From positions 9,697,417 to 9,761,416 of the forward strand of contig NC_041715.1 of assembly GCF_900700375.1 (NCBI RefSeq): a stretch of DNA of 64,000 nt, given 5' to 3'. The notes below the pieces were generated by a model that did no database searches, was not told where the DNA came from, and worked only from the letters and a program-made list of their open reading frames with translations. Each line of letters begins with the position of its first letter. The stretch's first letter is position 1. This document shows positions 1-12,255 of the stretch, in pieces. The translations under genes and the position numbers were made by a program. Source of the DNA: Denticeps clupeoides (taxonomy: Eukaryota; Chordata; Actinopteri; Clupeiformes; Denticipitidae).

Positions 1-195
1 AAAAAATAAATTTTCTCACTGCTTTCAATTTAATGATAGAATCTTTATTCGCTGGTTTGGTATTCTTCTCACAGAAGTGTTTAACTCTGATTCCACACTT
101 GCCAAAGCTCCAAAATTCTAAATGAAGGTATTACATTCAGTAATTAACATTCTATAAAGGAATGAGTGTGTAAAGAACAAATATAATATGTTAAG

Positions 196-372
196 TTAAA
201 GCATACAGCATACGGTGACACAACAAAATGTGTCCTCTGCTTTTATCCCATCACCCTTAGTGAGCAGTGGGCAGCCATGACAGGCGCCCAGGGAGCTCAG
301 TGGCACTTTGGCGGATCGGGATTTGAACCGGCAACCTTCTGATTTCCTTAACCGCTGCGCCACCACTGCCCT
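196..372 (-). repeat. tRNA-headed SINE, family A
   Basis: The reverse complement reads as a SINE with a tRNA-like head (ggcagtggtggc start and a B-box-like ggttcaaatccc block) and a body ending in a stretch that reads tgtgtcaccgtatgctgt. Five or more relatives lie in this window (1265, 12498, 13334, 22621, and a 3' scrap at 34557). The far 3' tail is degraded in this copy. Confidence 0.8.
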
Positions 373-1264
373 GACAGGCCACCACGGCTCAAGTTGATTA
401 CAATGTAGTCAACAGAAATAGTGGTTGAATGATATTGTGATGAAATGCGCAACGCGAGGAATTCATGTCTCCCATAATGGCTCTACAAACATTCTTTTCA
501 GTTCGCTAAATTGTGAAAGACACTCGTCCCTTTTGAATTCTAATCGTTTGAATGAAAAGGGTGCCATGCCCGAATTAATCACTTAGATTAACATTTATGG
601 ACAGACACGTGCAGTACTGCTTTAAATGTCGGGCCGAATGCACAACTATATAACAAACGTAAAAATAAAATAAAATGTTGAATGGAATTTAATTAACTCA
701 TAGCAGCACCTTAACCTGATTCAGGTGGCCTGCAGTCTGTCCGAGTCAGCGGAGGGACAAAGAAAAATGACGACATGCCAGTCTGTCGAGCCACCTACAC
801 TCCTGTGCGTATCTGTAGGTGGAAGCAATATATAGAACAGGACGAAACCCACGACGGCAATGAGAAATACCGGTCCACACGGTCACAGCACAACCTGCAG
901 ACGACCATTATTTCTCATTAAAACCGACAACAGGCACTTCGGTCTGTAACACTAACATTTAACGTTTTTTATGATCGCCCAATTGAATAAACAGGAAACA
1001 TGGACGGAACATAAAAAAAGAAACATAAAAAAAAAACATGAACCAAACTCATAGAGCCAGATTAAAACTGAATTAATAAAATGTGAAGCGCAAAACAGCC
1101 AATCAAATTGCAACAGAGTTAGAATTGAGCAATCAAATCAAGAAATACGTATACGGTACAATTGTCCCGACTGGGTGCAGCTGGAGACACACTGGCAGCA
1201 TTTGGGAGAGCAACTTTCCAGACACACACAAACAAAAACAGAAATGCAAAAAACAAATCCATGA

Positions 1265-1442
1265 TTAAAAGCTAGGCCACCCGTAATCACACGGTTGCCG
1301 GTTCGAATCCCGATCCGCCACTGAGCCATTTACCGTCCCCACACACTGCTCACCAAGGGTGATGGTTAAAAGCAGAGAACGCATTTCGTTGTGTCACTGT
1401 GTGCTGTGCTGTGTATCACAATGAGAATCACTTCACTTTCAC
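1265..1442 (+). repeat. SINE family A, head-truncated
   Basis: Same family as the copy at 196-372, but in plus orientation. The tRNA-like head is shortened, and the block ggttgccggttcgaatcccg, the central cacacactgctcaccaaggg and the tail cacaatgagaatcacttcac are all present. Confidence 0.8.
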
Positions 1443-3640
1443 TAAGTGATTTCATGTTTAAATGAATTCTGCAGTAGTGGGATACACAATGCAAAAGCAA
1501 GAAAGTGAAATGTTGGTATTTTTAAAGGTTAATTTTGGAAAATGTTGTCTGCTTAAATAATGATCATAGCTTTTCCTATAGTAGCTCTTATTGGTAATCA
1601 ATATTTGTTTTTGAAATAATTGTCTGCTCAACCCTGAGCATATAAGCCTGTTACGTATTGATGCGATGCACCTAACTGCATGCCTTGGAAGCGCACTAGG
1701 GACGGTTCCAGTCACTTATTTTACTTATTCTATGTTAATGTGTGTTTTTGAATATACATATAATATAATAAGCAAAGTGACGCAATCCCATCACTTTGCT
1801 TAATAAAGCAGTGAATGCCTTTCCACGGATAAAGTAATTAGCAGCATCCCTAAGAATGTAGAGAAGTTATTCAAATGAAAAGTCACAGGGTGCTGCAACC
1901 TCCACATTATTATACGTCTTTCTGCGCGCCAGACATGATGAATGCATATAGAGTCTGCGGGATTACTGACATTTTCCCTTTCTTCCAACTGTGGCACTGA
2001 TCTGTTATATAACTATTACGAAAGGTAAAAGGTATTTAAGAAGTAAAATGTGGGCCCGAGCACATTTATTTTTTCCACATTCATTGAAGATCTTATCCTG
2101 GCTAGGTCTACATTCACCAACCCTTATCTGAAATGTTTGTAGAATATCTGTTGTTTTGATTTTGTTCAACATTCCTCCTATTTAAAGCAATCACTCAGCA
2201 CCCTGCTATTCTACTAGGATTCCAAGTTGGAAATGTATTTTTGTCTCAGAATATAATTAGAATAATCAAGCTACCCCAGCGTAGTCTGTACGGAGTCTCT
2301 GTTCTTGATGTGCTAATGGGCCCTGGTGCAGCTTTGATCCCATCCCATGTAGTTTGGAGGAAAACCTAACCTTAGATGAAACCTAACTTTAAAAACAGAT
2401 GAAAGTAACTGAGGCTAACTGTAGAAATGACTGAAACTGGCATAAACACCTCACAGGAGAAAATCTTGAATCTCTCCTGAAGCTGCAGTTCACATCTGAT
2501 AAACATGAAACAGTCATCTTTAGGTCAAAGTGACCTCCTGATCTAATTATACGTCTCTGTGAACGAGGGAATGGGGTTCTTAACTCTTTTTTTTAATTAA
2601 TAATTAATAAAAAAAATCACCACAAGAATGTTCCCTGCTCTTATTAAATGCTGATGTCTCAAAATGTGAATTTGTTCCAAACTTCTAGTGAACGTATGAA
2701 CATTACTCCTCAGTTTTCGTTCCCACACTGGCAGCCGGCATCCTTTGATTATTTACACTTGAAGTGATAATGACATCATCATTTTTGAGCACAGCTGCGC
2801 TATTTGCATAGAAACATCACAGGCCCGAATCTGGGTTACAAAGCAGACAGCATTGTGATGTTTCTACGCCCGTTTCATTAATTGTTGGTGGGAACGGAAT
2901 TATGAGCTGAAAGGCCCCGACTCGGACGTTCCAGTCCTGATGGATCTGCGGCTTCTGTACGACGGGCAGGTCACGAGCATTAGGACGAATCACCAGCTGC
3001 TTCTTTTTCAGAAATATGGCCATTTGCCTTTCATTTCATGTGTAGGTATAGTGTAAACATGGTTTATTTTTATGTGTTTTTTTTAGACATGCCTTGTTAA
3101 ATGTTGTCATGACCCCCGTGACCTTCATTTTGCACTGTTTTTTTTTTTTGGCATCACAGGGTAAAAAAATGTGAAGATTATTATTTTTTTTAATGACACA
3201 GTAACTGGCCTTACACCACAGACATGCAATAGAACGTCAGAGATTTATTACAATTGTTAATCCAAAAACAGCAAGTACAACGTGTAACATCTGCCCGGGT
3301 GACCTAGACGAACCTAAATAAAAATACATGCTGTCTAAACACCGGCCCTCTCCTCATTATCACCTTAATTAACGCCTTAATTAACATGCAGGAAGAGGAA
3401 TCCCCCACTGCCGCCCATACATAATTCCATAACTACACAGCTGGATGTTTTCAATATTCATCATATTTACATACGGCCGGGCAAATAATAATAATAATCT
3501 CCTTCTCTAGTGGACACGATGTAATTACTCGGCCCGTTTAAGGATGAATTCGATTTCTTTTCTTTTTCTTTTTTTTGTCTACGAGTTAAAAGTGGTTGTT
3601 TGAAGGTTGCGTGAACGTTTGGGTCGGACGGACGCGCGCG

Positions 3641-4574
<934 letters not shown>

Positions 4575-5079
4575 TGGTGCGTGGAGAAGAGGCGTGGGAA
4601 GTTGTGCAGACAGCTGATGTGAGTGGCACTTGTTAACCCTTTGCGGGACGACCTGATAAAAACCACCCATTGCTTCTGCGTGGCTGCTGTGATTATTGGT
4701 GGATTAAAAAAAATGTATTAAAATGCAACACTACAAAAAGAATGACATTTTTACATAAAAGCGCAAATGTACAGCTGTAACTAAATTAACGTGTCAATGT
4801 TTGTAAATGATATAATATTGCGTTTTGGTGATTTTCAATATTTCATTATGTTTTCTTATTTAGTCTTAATGTTTTTTTTTATTTTTATTTGTGGACTTCT
4901 GGACTGATGGCGCACAGGTGCTGATGAGAGCGACGCTGAGTTGACAAGAGTGACATCTAGCGGCCAAATCCGGGAACCCAGTTATCCCTTTTACTACAAT
5001 AAACTTCAAAATCACATTTTCTTTTTAAAAATGCACCTTTGTCTATTTTTTGTGTTTGTTTAAATACATCTCTCTGTCG

Positions 5080-5985
5080 CAACTCCAGAGAAAAAAAACC
5101 TGCATGACCATCTTTGTGGACTTGTGGACTTTGTGGACTGGTGCCAGCAGAACTACCTCCAGATCAATACTGGAAAAACCAAAGAGCTGGTGGTAGACTT
5201 CCGCAGGCACAAACATCCTCCACTGCAACCACTGGACATCCAGGGTATGGCCATTGAGGCAGTGGAGAGCTACAAGTACCTTGGGGTTCACCTGAACAAT
5301 AAACTGGACTGGACTCACAACACAAATGCACTTTATAAAAAAGGGCAGAGCAGGCTGTACCTGCTGCGGAGGCTCAGGTCTTTTGGAGTACAGGGACCAC
5401 TCCTAAAGACTTTTTATGACTCTGTAGTGGCATCAGCCATCTTTCACGGTGTGGTCTGCTGGGGTAGCAGCATCTCCGCTGGGGACAGGAAGAGGCTGAA
5501 CAGGCTGATCCGGAGGGCCAGCTCTGTTCTAGGATGCCCTCTGGACCCAGTGGAGGTGGTGAGTGACAGGAGAATGGTGGCTAAGCTGTCATCCCTGTTG
5601 GACAACATCTCCCACCCCATGCAGGAAACTCTGACAGCACTGAGCAGTTCCTTCAGTGGCAGGCTACTGCATCCACAATGTGGGAAGGAGAGGTTCAGAA
5701 GGTCTTTTCTTCCAACCGCTGTCAGACTCTATAACAAAGACCAAACAGCTGATCACACAAACACAGACAAACACACACACTTTGGCACATTCTGTTAAAT
5801 TGTTAACTGTTTAAATTGTAAATTTGTACATATATACAGATACATATTTATGTTATTTTTTTGTGATGCTATTACCTCTATTTTTGCTTATATTACCTTC
5901 TGCTTCTGTCCACCTTCTGCCGTGACAAGTGCAATTTCCCACTTGTGGGACTAATAAAGGTTTATCTTATCTTATCTTATCTTCG
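5080..5985 (+). mobile_element. 5'-truncated LINE (L2/CR1-like), 3' end with (TTATC)n tail
   Basis: An open frame covering about 5124-5798 encodes the end of a LINE reverse transcriptase: a LQINTGKTKELVVDFRR block, then KYLGVHLNNKLDW, then the C-terminal thumb region (LYLLRRLRSFGV, ending RRSFLPTAVRLYN). This is typical of Jockey-superfamily elements of fish. After the stop codon comes a 3' UTR with aataaagg, ending in repeated ttatc units (about 5962-5982). Those units are the usual 3' repeat by which such LINEs prime. Everything upstream, including the endonuclease and the YADD core, is missing, so this is a dead-on-arrival insertion. It differs from the L2-like element at 18.65-19.84 kb, which has another type of 3' end. 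Confidence 0.85.
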
Positions 5986-6359
5986 ACCAGTAGTTAAACT
6001 AGCTAAGGTTAACTAAATTTGTCACATACACAGTCATAAACGGTATGATATGCAGTGAAATGCTTTAGCGACTGCTATAGACCTCAATATTGCAAGTATA
6101 CAATGAACAATGAACATAAGCCAAGCTAGAATCATCTACTAGCATTATGCTGTCTTCCTTTTTCAACAGGGATCTCTTTTAAAAGCCATAGAAAAGTGAA
6201 ATATTGATTGTTATGTGATCTTGGTCTGCATACACAGGGTTATGTTGAACAATTGCTCTCTATGCCATCTACAGGCTTTGTGAAGTTTCGTTTCTATCAT
6301 CACATCCATCTTTCTGTTAGGTTTCTATTGGATCAACATTCACCTTGAAACAACACTAT

Positions 6360-6590
6360 CACAGAGCAAATTGCCTCACACCTCCAAGGTTGTGAGTTTG
6401 AATCCTGCCTGGGCGGAGTTTTCATGCTCTCCCCATGTTGGCACGGGTTTCCCCCAGGTTCTCAGTTTTTCTCCCTCCGTCCAATGGCATTCACACTAGG
6501 TGGACTGGTGACTAAATTGACCGTAGGTGTGAGTGGACTCTGGCAGCCACAACCCTGACTCACAGGACTAACACATAATGAGTGAGTGTG
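6360..6590 (+). repeat. Interspersed repeat fragment (cacacctccaaggttgtgag type)
   Basis: The stretch has the layout of a widespread fish repeat: cctcacacctccaaggttgt, then a gttcgaatcc-like block, then tgctctccccatgttgg, then a ggtggactggtgactaaat-like block and ccgtaggtgtgagtg. Two further scraps of it are near 38700-38800 and 39680-39800. The family name is not certain. Confidence 0.55.
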
Positions 6591-6730
6591 TGTGTGTGCA
6601 TCACAGAGCATTTTTCCCAGCCCCCAATAATCACATTTAATACTGAACAATATTCCTCTCTGGCCTTCTTTGCATCACAGGTTTGCGTGACAGGTTCAAT
6701 GTGTCGGGTGCTTACATCCAGGAGCCTTAT

Positions 6731-7186
6731 TTAAATCTGCAGTTGGATTTTCATTTGAATGTTCCCGTTCCTGTTCCTTCTGTTCCTCCTCAGGATCTGT
6801 CCATCCTCTGTCATGACGATGTAAGATCTTAGATGTTTTTCCTCCAGAATAGTGGCTTTCTTGTTCCAGGTGTCATGTCTTGTCAATGGCACTACGCTTC
6901 TGGTCAGTTCATCATAACTTGCTTTTTGCCTCTCTTGTAGACACACTTGCTTCTGCTTTACAGCGTTCTTTCATTATGTGCTGAAGGGAAGTGTGTTCAG
7001 CAGCTGACGTTCCGTCAGAAGCTCAGCTGGAGACCTGCCATGGTCCAGTGGGGAACCTTGAACACTCAGCAGGGCTAGATATGGGTCTGAGCCGCTGTCG
7101 TGTGTTTTCTTGAGCAGCTGTCTGACTGTGTGCACCCCTTTCTCTGCTTTACCATTTGACAGAGCCTGCAAGGGGCTGGAAGTCAC
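6731..7186 (-). mobile_element. Fossil fragment of a Ty3/gypsy-type LTR retrotransposon (pol, integrase end)
   Basis: On the minus strand, 7186 down to about 6974 encodes a typical end of an integrase core (SNGKAEKGVHTVRQLLKK, then SDPYLALLSVQG and RSPAELLTERQL). The stretch 6946-6731 encodes what normally follows it (a WNKKATILEE-type region, then a TEDGQILRRNRRNR end). Order and spacing fit a Ty3/gypsy pol 3' region. No LTRs were recognised next to it and the rest of the element is absent, so it is an old, broken fragment. Confidence 0.7.
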
Positions 7187-7189
7187 ACG

Positions 7190-9100
7190 TTTAAAATCGA
7201 ACTCTGGAAACTACTTGCAGCTATAATACAGTACTAATATAATACAGTTGCCACAATGAACAGTGTGAGGAATGCCGTGTCTTTGCCGGTGAAGTGTTAC
7301 CGACACAAAATCCACACAGATAGCGGCGGAAACCAAGAAAACATCCAATGTATTGAATTTGGAAGATCTGCAAAGCAGTAATGTTCCCGCTTTATGTTTG
7401 GAGGAATGTACTGGCACCATAGAATTCAGCGGTTCAGTGGGCTCCTCAGGTCTCTTGAGTAGCTCCCAGAGGTTTCATTCAGGCCAAACTGTCTCTTTTG
7501 GGTGCTGGAAGCCACCTAGGTTCATGTACAATTAGCTGTGCATCACCATTTAGCTGTATCTTGAAGGTGAAAGGTGAAGTAGTCCGAATACCAATCATCT
7601 ACAGACTCTACTTTGCTCTGATCATTAATGTTTGTGAAATGGCATCACCGTCTTACTAGAAACAAATTTTCAGATGCTTAGTCACCTTGTCACGTCCATC
7701 TGGAGATGATGACCTTTTCCTTTAACCCAGAAGGTTAAAACCCCACTTACTACCATGGTGTCCCTGAGCAGGACCCTAAGTGTCCTCAGGGGGACTGTCC
7801 CTGTAACTACTGATTGTAAGTCACTCTGGATAATGGCGTCCGTAAATGTAAATGGTCTAAGTTGGGCCGTGCTTCTAATGTTTCACTCACTGACTAACTT
7901 AGCCCCATTGTCCAGGTTGAGAGGAGTGACAATGGCATTTATATACAGTATCACAACGTCCTTCTCCACTTTATTCTCACTTAGTTGTTCAGTCTCATTT
8001 TGCTCAATGTCTTCGGATCCTGCTGTGCCTAAGAAATAGGAATCCCTCTACAATATGGACCTGTCCACTTCCTGTATGTTTCCCTAGTGGTTCTGTCCTT
8101 AGAACTTACTGCAGACTTTGCCTTAAGCCTGCCACTGGTTTGGTGCCAACATGTACCACATCTCTTACATAATGAGGAATCGGAGACCTTTTGAATGTTT
8201 TTGCATGATGCAGGGTTTATATGTCACAGCTCCAGAAATTGGAAGTTCGGTTTCACACATCATCCTCGCTGGCACGGTTTAGCTTTTAATGACCGTTTTT
8301 AAGCTCTCAGCTTAATTTTTCTTAGGCAAACCACTTCTCAAGAACTTTGTTGAACTTGCTCTCATTGCCTACGCTGGTGTACACAAACGTGCTGAGTACC
8401 TCTGGTGCCTGAGCTCCCGCTATGGTAAGTAGAAGCGCATTTTTATTTGCTTGCGGGTACATCGCAGTCCACATTCCCAGTCCAGTATCAAGTGGCTTCA
8501 TACGTTGCGTGATGTAGCTCTCTGGACCATGGGGTGTTTCTTAAATGCAATGAAGAAAGAGGTTCCTTAAAATGAAATGTTTGTCCATTTTTTTTTTTTA
8601 ACTGAACAGCACAAGTGTCTCATCTCCAGAATGGGTCAATTATTCTCTTGGTCTGTATACACACACAGCACAGTAATGAACATAAGCTCTCCATAGCCAT
8701 CTCATCACAATGAATAGAAAAAGTGTACACACGCCTGTACAGTACAATACAATAGACTGGATCCATAAAAAACTGCTTTTCTAAAGGTGGTTATTAAAAC
8801 AATGACAACAATAGAAATTAAACATCTAATAAACTGCCAACATTCTGATTGTGAAATAGTTTCTATGCCAGATGTTTCAGTTTCACTGCTAAATCCTAAA
8901 CAAAATTCTAAATTGATGAAATTCAGTAAAGAGCATGGCTGAACTTTATAGCTGAATGGAGCAAGAAATGTGGCGTTACATAACACTTGAAATTGGTAAA
9001 ACTTTCCCATTGTGAAAGCAGCGGCTTTGAGTCACTTCCATGTCTGGGTCGACTTGATAACTCTGGAAAGTTTACCATGTTTACCAAGCAATTTTTTTGC
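7190..9100. other. Intergenic region upstream of acod1
   Basis: No gene is supported. The stretch holds a SINE family B remnant (7726-7852). The AT-rich run before acod1 carries short frames without family resemblance. Part of 7190-8400 could be more of the LTR-element fossil, but no domain was recognised. Confidence 0.4.
7726..7852 (+). repeat. SINE family B remnant
   Basis: Only the body and tail of the family are left: the ccacttactaccatggtgtc block, then cctgtaactactgattgtaa, then a tail reading gtccgtaaatgtaaatg. The tRNA-like head is missing. Intact relatives occur at 17867 and 59467. Confidence 0.75.
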
Positions 9101-9110
9101 ACATAAAAGG
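9101..9110 (+). promoter_or_regulatory. TATA-like element before acod1
   Basis: The sequence acataaaagg lies about 50 bases before the acod1 ATG. That would put a start site near 9130-9135 and give a 5' UTR of about 25 bases. Support is from position only; no NF-kB or STAT site was established. Confidence 0.35.
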
Positions 9111-9158
9111 AGAGACATGGTCTAGAGTGGCAGACTGTATACAACCAGCAGAATCACA

Positions 9159-11853
9159 ATGCTGTCCAAGGTACTGTTAAATATGTTATACATATTTGAT
9201 GACAAAAATTCCTATTAGTAGTGATAGTATTGTTGTTACTGGTGTGGTTATTACAATTTGTTTAGTACATGTTTACTGCAGTCATTTACAGCATTTATCA
9301 GACGCCCTTATCCAGAGCGACTTACAATCAGTAGTTACAGGGACAGTCCCCCCTGGAGCAACTTAGGGTTAAGTGTCTTGCTCAGGGGCACAATGATAGC
9401 AAGTGTGATTTGAACCTGGGTCTTCTGGTTCATAGGCGAGTGTGTTACCCGCTAGACTACTACCAATCATGTTATGGTAATGCATATTGGCCCTTTTCAC
9501 AGAGTGTCACGGGTAGTTTCGGCGCTGCGATCTGCTCTCTCAGATCTGCTCACCTGACAGATGCCGTGGTCAGGAGGACCAAGAGAATGATGTTAGACAC
9601 CCTGGGAGTGGGTTTACTGGGGACCAGGACACAGGTGTTCAACAAACTTCTACAGTACAGCCAGGTTTGACACCGATGCGTTCTTTTATTTTGTCTACAT
9701 ACTTCTGATTGAAGCCGTCTGTTCTGAAATAAATAAGTGATATTTATATTTTTAACAGAGATACTCAGCTCAGGAAAACAGCAGGGTTTGGGGACGACCA
9801 GGTGTCATGCTCCCCCCTCAGTATGCCGCCTTTGTCAACGGAGTTGCAGTAAGACTAATTTAGTTAATATATATTAATATTATTATTTACATAATATATA
9901 TATATAATATAAATATATATACACCACCAGTCAAAAGTCTGGACGCACCAAGTCTGTGGTGGTTATGGAGACTAAGACGGAGCCGTTTTGAAGAATCCAA
10001 TGCAAGAAACATATTTAAACATATATATATATATTTTTTTTTATTTTTTTTTGCATGAGATAGTGAAGTATGTTTGATGAATCTGTTTTCTCAGTCGCCT
10101 TTTTAGTTTTACTTACGTGGCTGCTTTGTTCACTATTATCATAATCAAAAGTTGAATGAGTGAATGATTAATAAAATTCAGCGTAAACCTTCACGGCCTG
10201 CCTAAATTGGAGAGAAGCCAAGAAAGCCAAAAAAGAAGCCAAAAAATTCTGCCATCACAGCAAAAGCTCCCTGTTTTGGAGAGACTCAATTGTTGGGTTT
10301 ATTACATAACTTCACATATGTTATTTCATAGTCCTGTGCCTTCAGTTTTTTTATAATGTGAAAAATTGAAGACCAATAAATGAGTGTGTCCAAACATTTG
10401 ACAGGTAGTGTAACCTTGGCAACCAGTTTAGGTTGTTTCTTTTTTAAAAATCTACAAAATTTCAAATTTAAATGCAACCTTTCAGAAGAAACATGCCCTT
10501 AAATATCTGGAAACATATTTTGTATAAGGAGGAATAACCTCGTGTGATTGGCCAGCAGCATCGCACAATAAGTCTCCCCCATGTCTCTGTCAGGTTCACT
10601 CCATGGACTTTGATGACACGTGGCATCCTGCAACCCATCCTTCGGGCGCAGTCCTGCCCGCTCTGCTGGCTCTGGCGGACACACTGCCTGTGAGACCCAC
10701 AGGAGAGGAACTGCTGCTGGCCTTCAGCGTGGGCATTGAGGTGCAAGGGCGCATCATGCGTTTCTCCAAGGAGGCCTTGGACATTCCGAAACGGTAAGAC
10801 CCGCGACATGCACCTCAAGCCGGTGAAAACCCTGTGGGGGAGTTTAGAAACTATACAGTCATCGTAAATGATCCTCCTGCATGCTGTAGGTTCCACCCCC
10901 CTGCAGTGGTCGGCGTAATGGGAAGTGCAGCTGCCACGGCGAAGCTTCTGGGTCTCTCGCCTGCTCAGTGTGCTGCTGCCCTGGCTGTAGCAGCTTCATC
11001 TGCTGGGGCTCCGATGGCAAACGCTGCAACCCAAACCAAACCCCTCCACGCAGGCAATGCCGCTAGAAGAGGACTGGAAGCTTCACAACTTGCCTCTCTT
11101 GGCCTGGAAGGGAACAAAGAGATCCTGGACTTGGAGTCGGGATTCGGGATCTTCTACGGTGATTATTCCCCCAAAGAGCTGGCTGATGTTTCACCATCGG
11201 GTCACTACAGCTGGGTCCTGGAAGATCAGGATGTGGCTGTGAAGCGGTTCCCAGCTCACTTGGGAATGCACTGGGTAGCTGAAGCAGCCTCGGCTGTGAG
11301 GAGAAAACTTCTGGACAGCAACTCTTACCTCAGCCAGGTCAGCAGAATCACGGTGAAGGTGCCCCCGTCCAAATACGTCAACTGCCCCTTCCCCGGTACG
11401 GAGCACCAGGCCAGACATTCCTTCCAGTTCAACTGCTGCACAGCACTGCTGGATGGCCACGTCTCCATAGACTCTTTTAGCAGTGGTCAGATGAACAGGT
11501 CCACCCTGAAGGATCTCCTGTCAAAAGTCCATGTGGAACACCCGCAGGACAACCACGCCAGCTTTGACAGGATGTACGGTGAGGTAATCGTGGAAACAGC
11601 CCAAGGGGGGAAGTACGGCGCTCGCTGTGACACGTTTTACGGTCACTGGAGGAAGCCTTTAAGTCATGAGGACCTGGTCAAGAAGTTTCAGTCCAATGCC
11701 TCAAACGTTCTCACCCCAGAGGGCATCGAGGGCATAGTTCATACTATAGACCGTTTAGATGCAACAGAAGACTGCACCATTCTGGGTTCATACCTGCAAA
11801 TGAACAAGCATCAAACACGCCCTCTGGACTTCAGCCTTTCAGAGCTGGATTGA
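9159..11853 (+). CDS. acod1: ACOD1 / IRG1, cis-aconitate decarboxylase (itaconate synthase)
   Basis: The enzyme decarboxylates mitochondrial cis-aconitate to itaconate in activated macrophages. Five coding exons join in phase: 9159-9170, 9503-9664, 9759-9848, 10594-10793 and 10890-11853, giving 475 aa (human 481). Exon 1 codes only for MLSK, and the join MLSK-SVTGSFGAA matches the human start MMLKSVTESF. The MmgE/PrpD fold runs through the whole protein. Residues known as catalytic in human ACOD1 are all kept: Asp93, Thr97 and His103 in DFDDTWHPATHPSG, then His157 (human His159), Lys205 (human Lys207, in TQTKPLH), His278 (human His277, in RFPAH) and the Tyr of KYVN (human Tyr318). It therefore looks functional. 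Introns hold a SINE (9283-9474) and a Tc1-type MITE (9920-10412). The stop is about 400 bp from that of the convergent gatd3. Confidence 0.96.
9283..9474 (-). repeat. SINE family B in acod1 intron 1
   Basis: Read on the minus strand it runs from the tRNA-like head (ggtagtagtctagcgggtaa) through a tgaaccagaagacccaggtt block to the tail cgctctggataagggcgtct and tgctgtaaatg. It is nearly complete. Confidence 0.85.
9920..10412. mobile_element. Tc1-type MITE in acod1 intron 3
   Basis: Inverted ends face each other across about 490 bp. The left end reads accagtcaaaagtctggacg, and the right end, reverse-complemented, reads acctgtcaaatgtttggaca. A TA dinucleotide lies at each outer edge, as expected for Tc1/mariner targets. 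The interior is AT-rich and shows no transposase, so the element is non-autonomous. Confidence 0.65.
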
Positions 11854-12071
11854 AATTCTCTATTAATTAGTGCTTATCACTCTCTTAGGTGCAATTATTA
11901 AAAGGTTAATTAAATTGTCTTAAATTCAATTCCTTACATTTCTAATTGTGAAATTAAAATATATGTTGAAATAATAAATTATTTAATTCACTCAGTTTTC
12001 ACTTGAAAAATTGCTAAAGGAAAATGTGATAAAAGTAACACCGTTTGATGAGAGGAGGGGGGAGAAGAAAG

Positions 12072-12073
<2 letters not shown>

Positions 12074-12099
<26 letters not shown>
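12074..12099. repeat. Homopolymer A run between acod1 and gatd3
   Basis: A run of about 26 A, after a short purine stretch (gggggagaagaaag), sits in the gap between the two convergent stop codons. It may be the tail of an old retroposon, but no body is recognisable. Confidence 0.5.
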
Positions 12100-12103
<4 letters not shown>

Positions 12104-12223
12104 TGTACGTCCAGGAATGAAAGAGCTTTATTTTATTTGGAGATCCAAACCAAAAACTGAAAAAAGTTATTCAGTTTCTGTAGAACATGGTCATTCGGTG
12201 TCAAAATACATCAGTGTAAAAGA

Positions 12224-12229
12224 TTTATT
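12224..12229 (-). terminator. Polyadenylation signal of gatd3
   Basis: The minus strand carries AATAAA 27 bases after the gatd3 stop codon. That is close, but it is the first canonical signal and lies before the convergent acod1 3' end. Confidence 0.5.
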
Positions 12230-12255
12230 TCTTTAAATCTCTTCATATGCATTCT

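Larger units (their letters stand above)
1..3240. other. Intergenic stretch downstream of kctd12
   Basis: No coding region is supported here. The short open frames have no recognisable family, no codon bias and no splice context. The stretch is AT-rich and holds two SINE copies (near 196-372 and 1265-1442), described separately. A stretch near 1160-1230 resembles the first bases of the solo LTR at 35985 (both contain a shared gactgggtgc core followed by gctggagac) and may be a related fragment. A minus-strand AATAAA (tttatt at 3244-3249) could end the kctd12 transcript about 390 bp past its stop codon. Confidence 0.5.

Noticed and set aside
8705-9144. Minus-strand frames before acod1
   Set aside because: They overlap the acod1 promoter region and have no domain or conserved motif.
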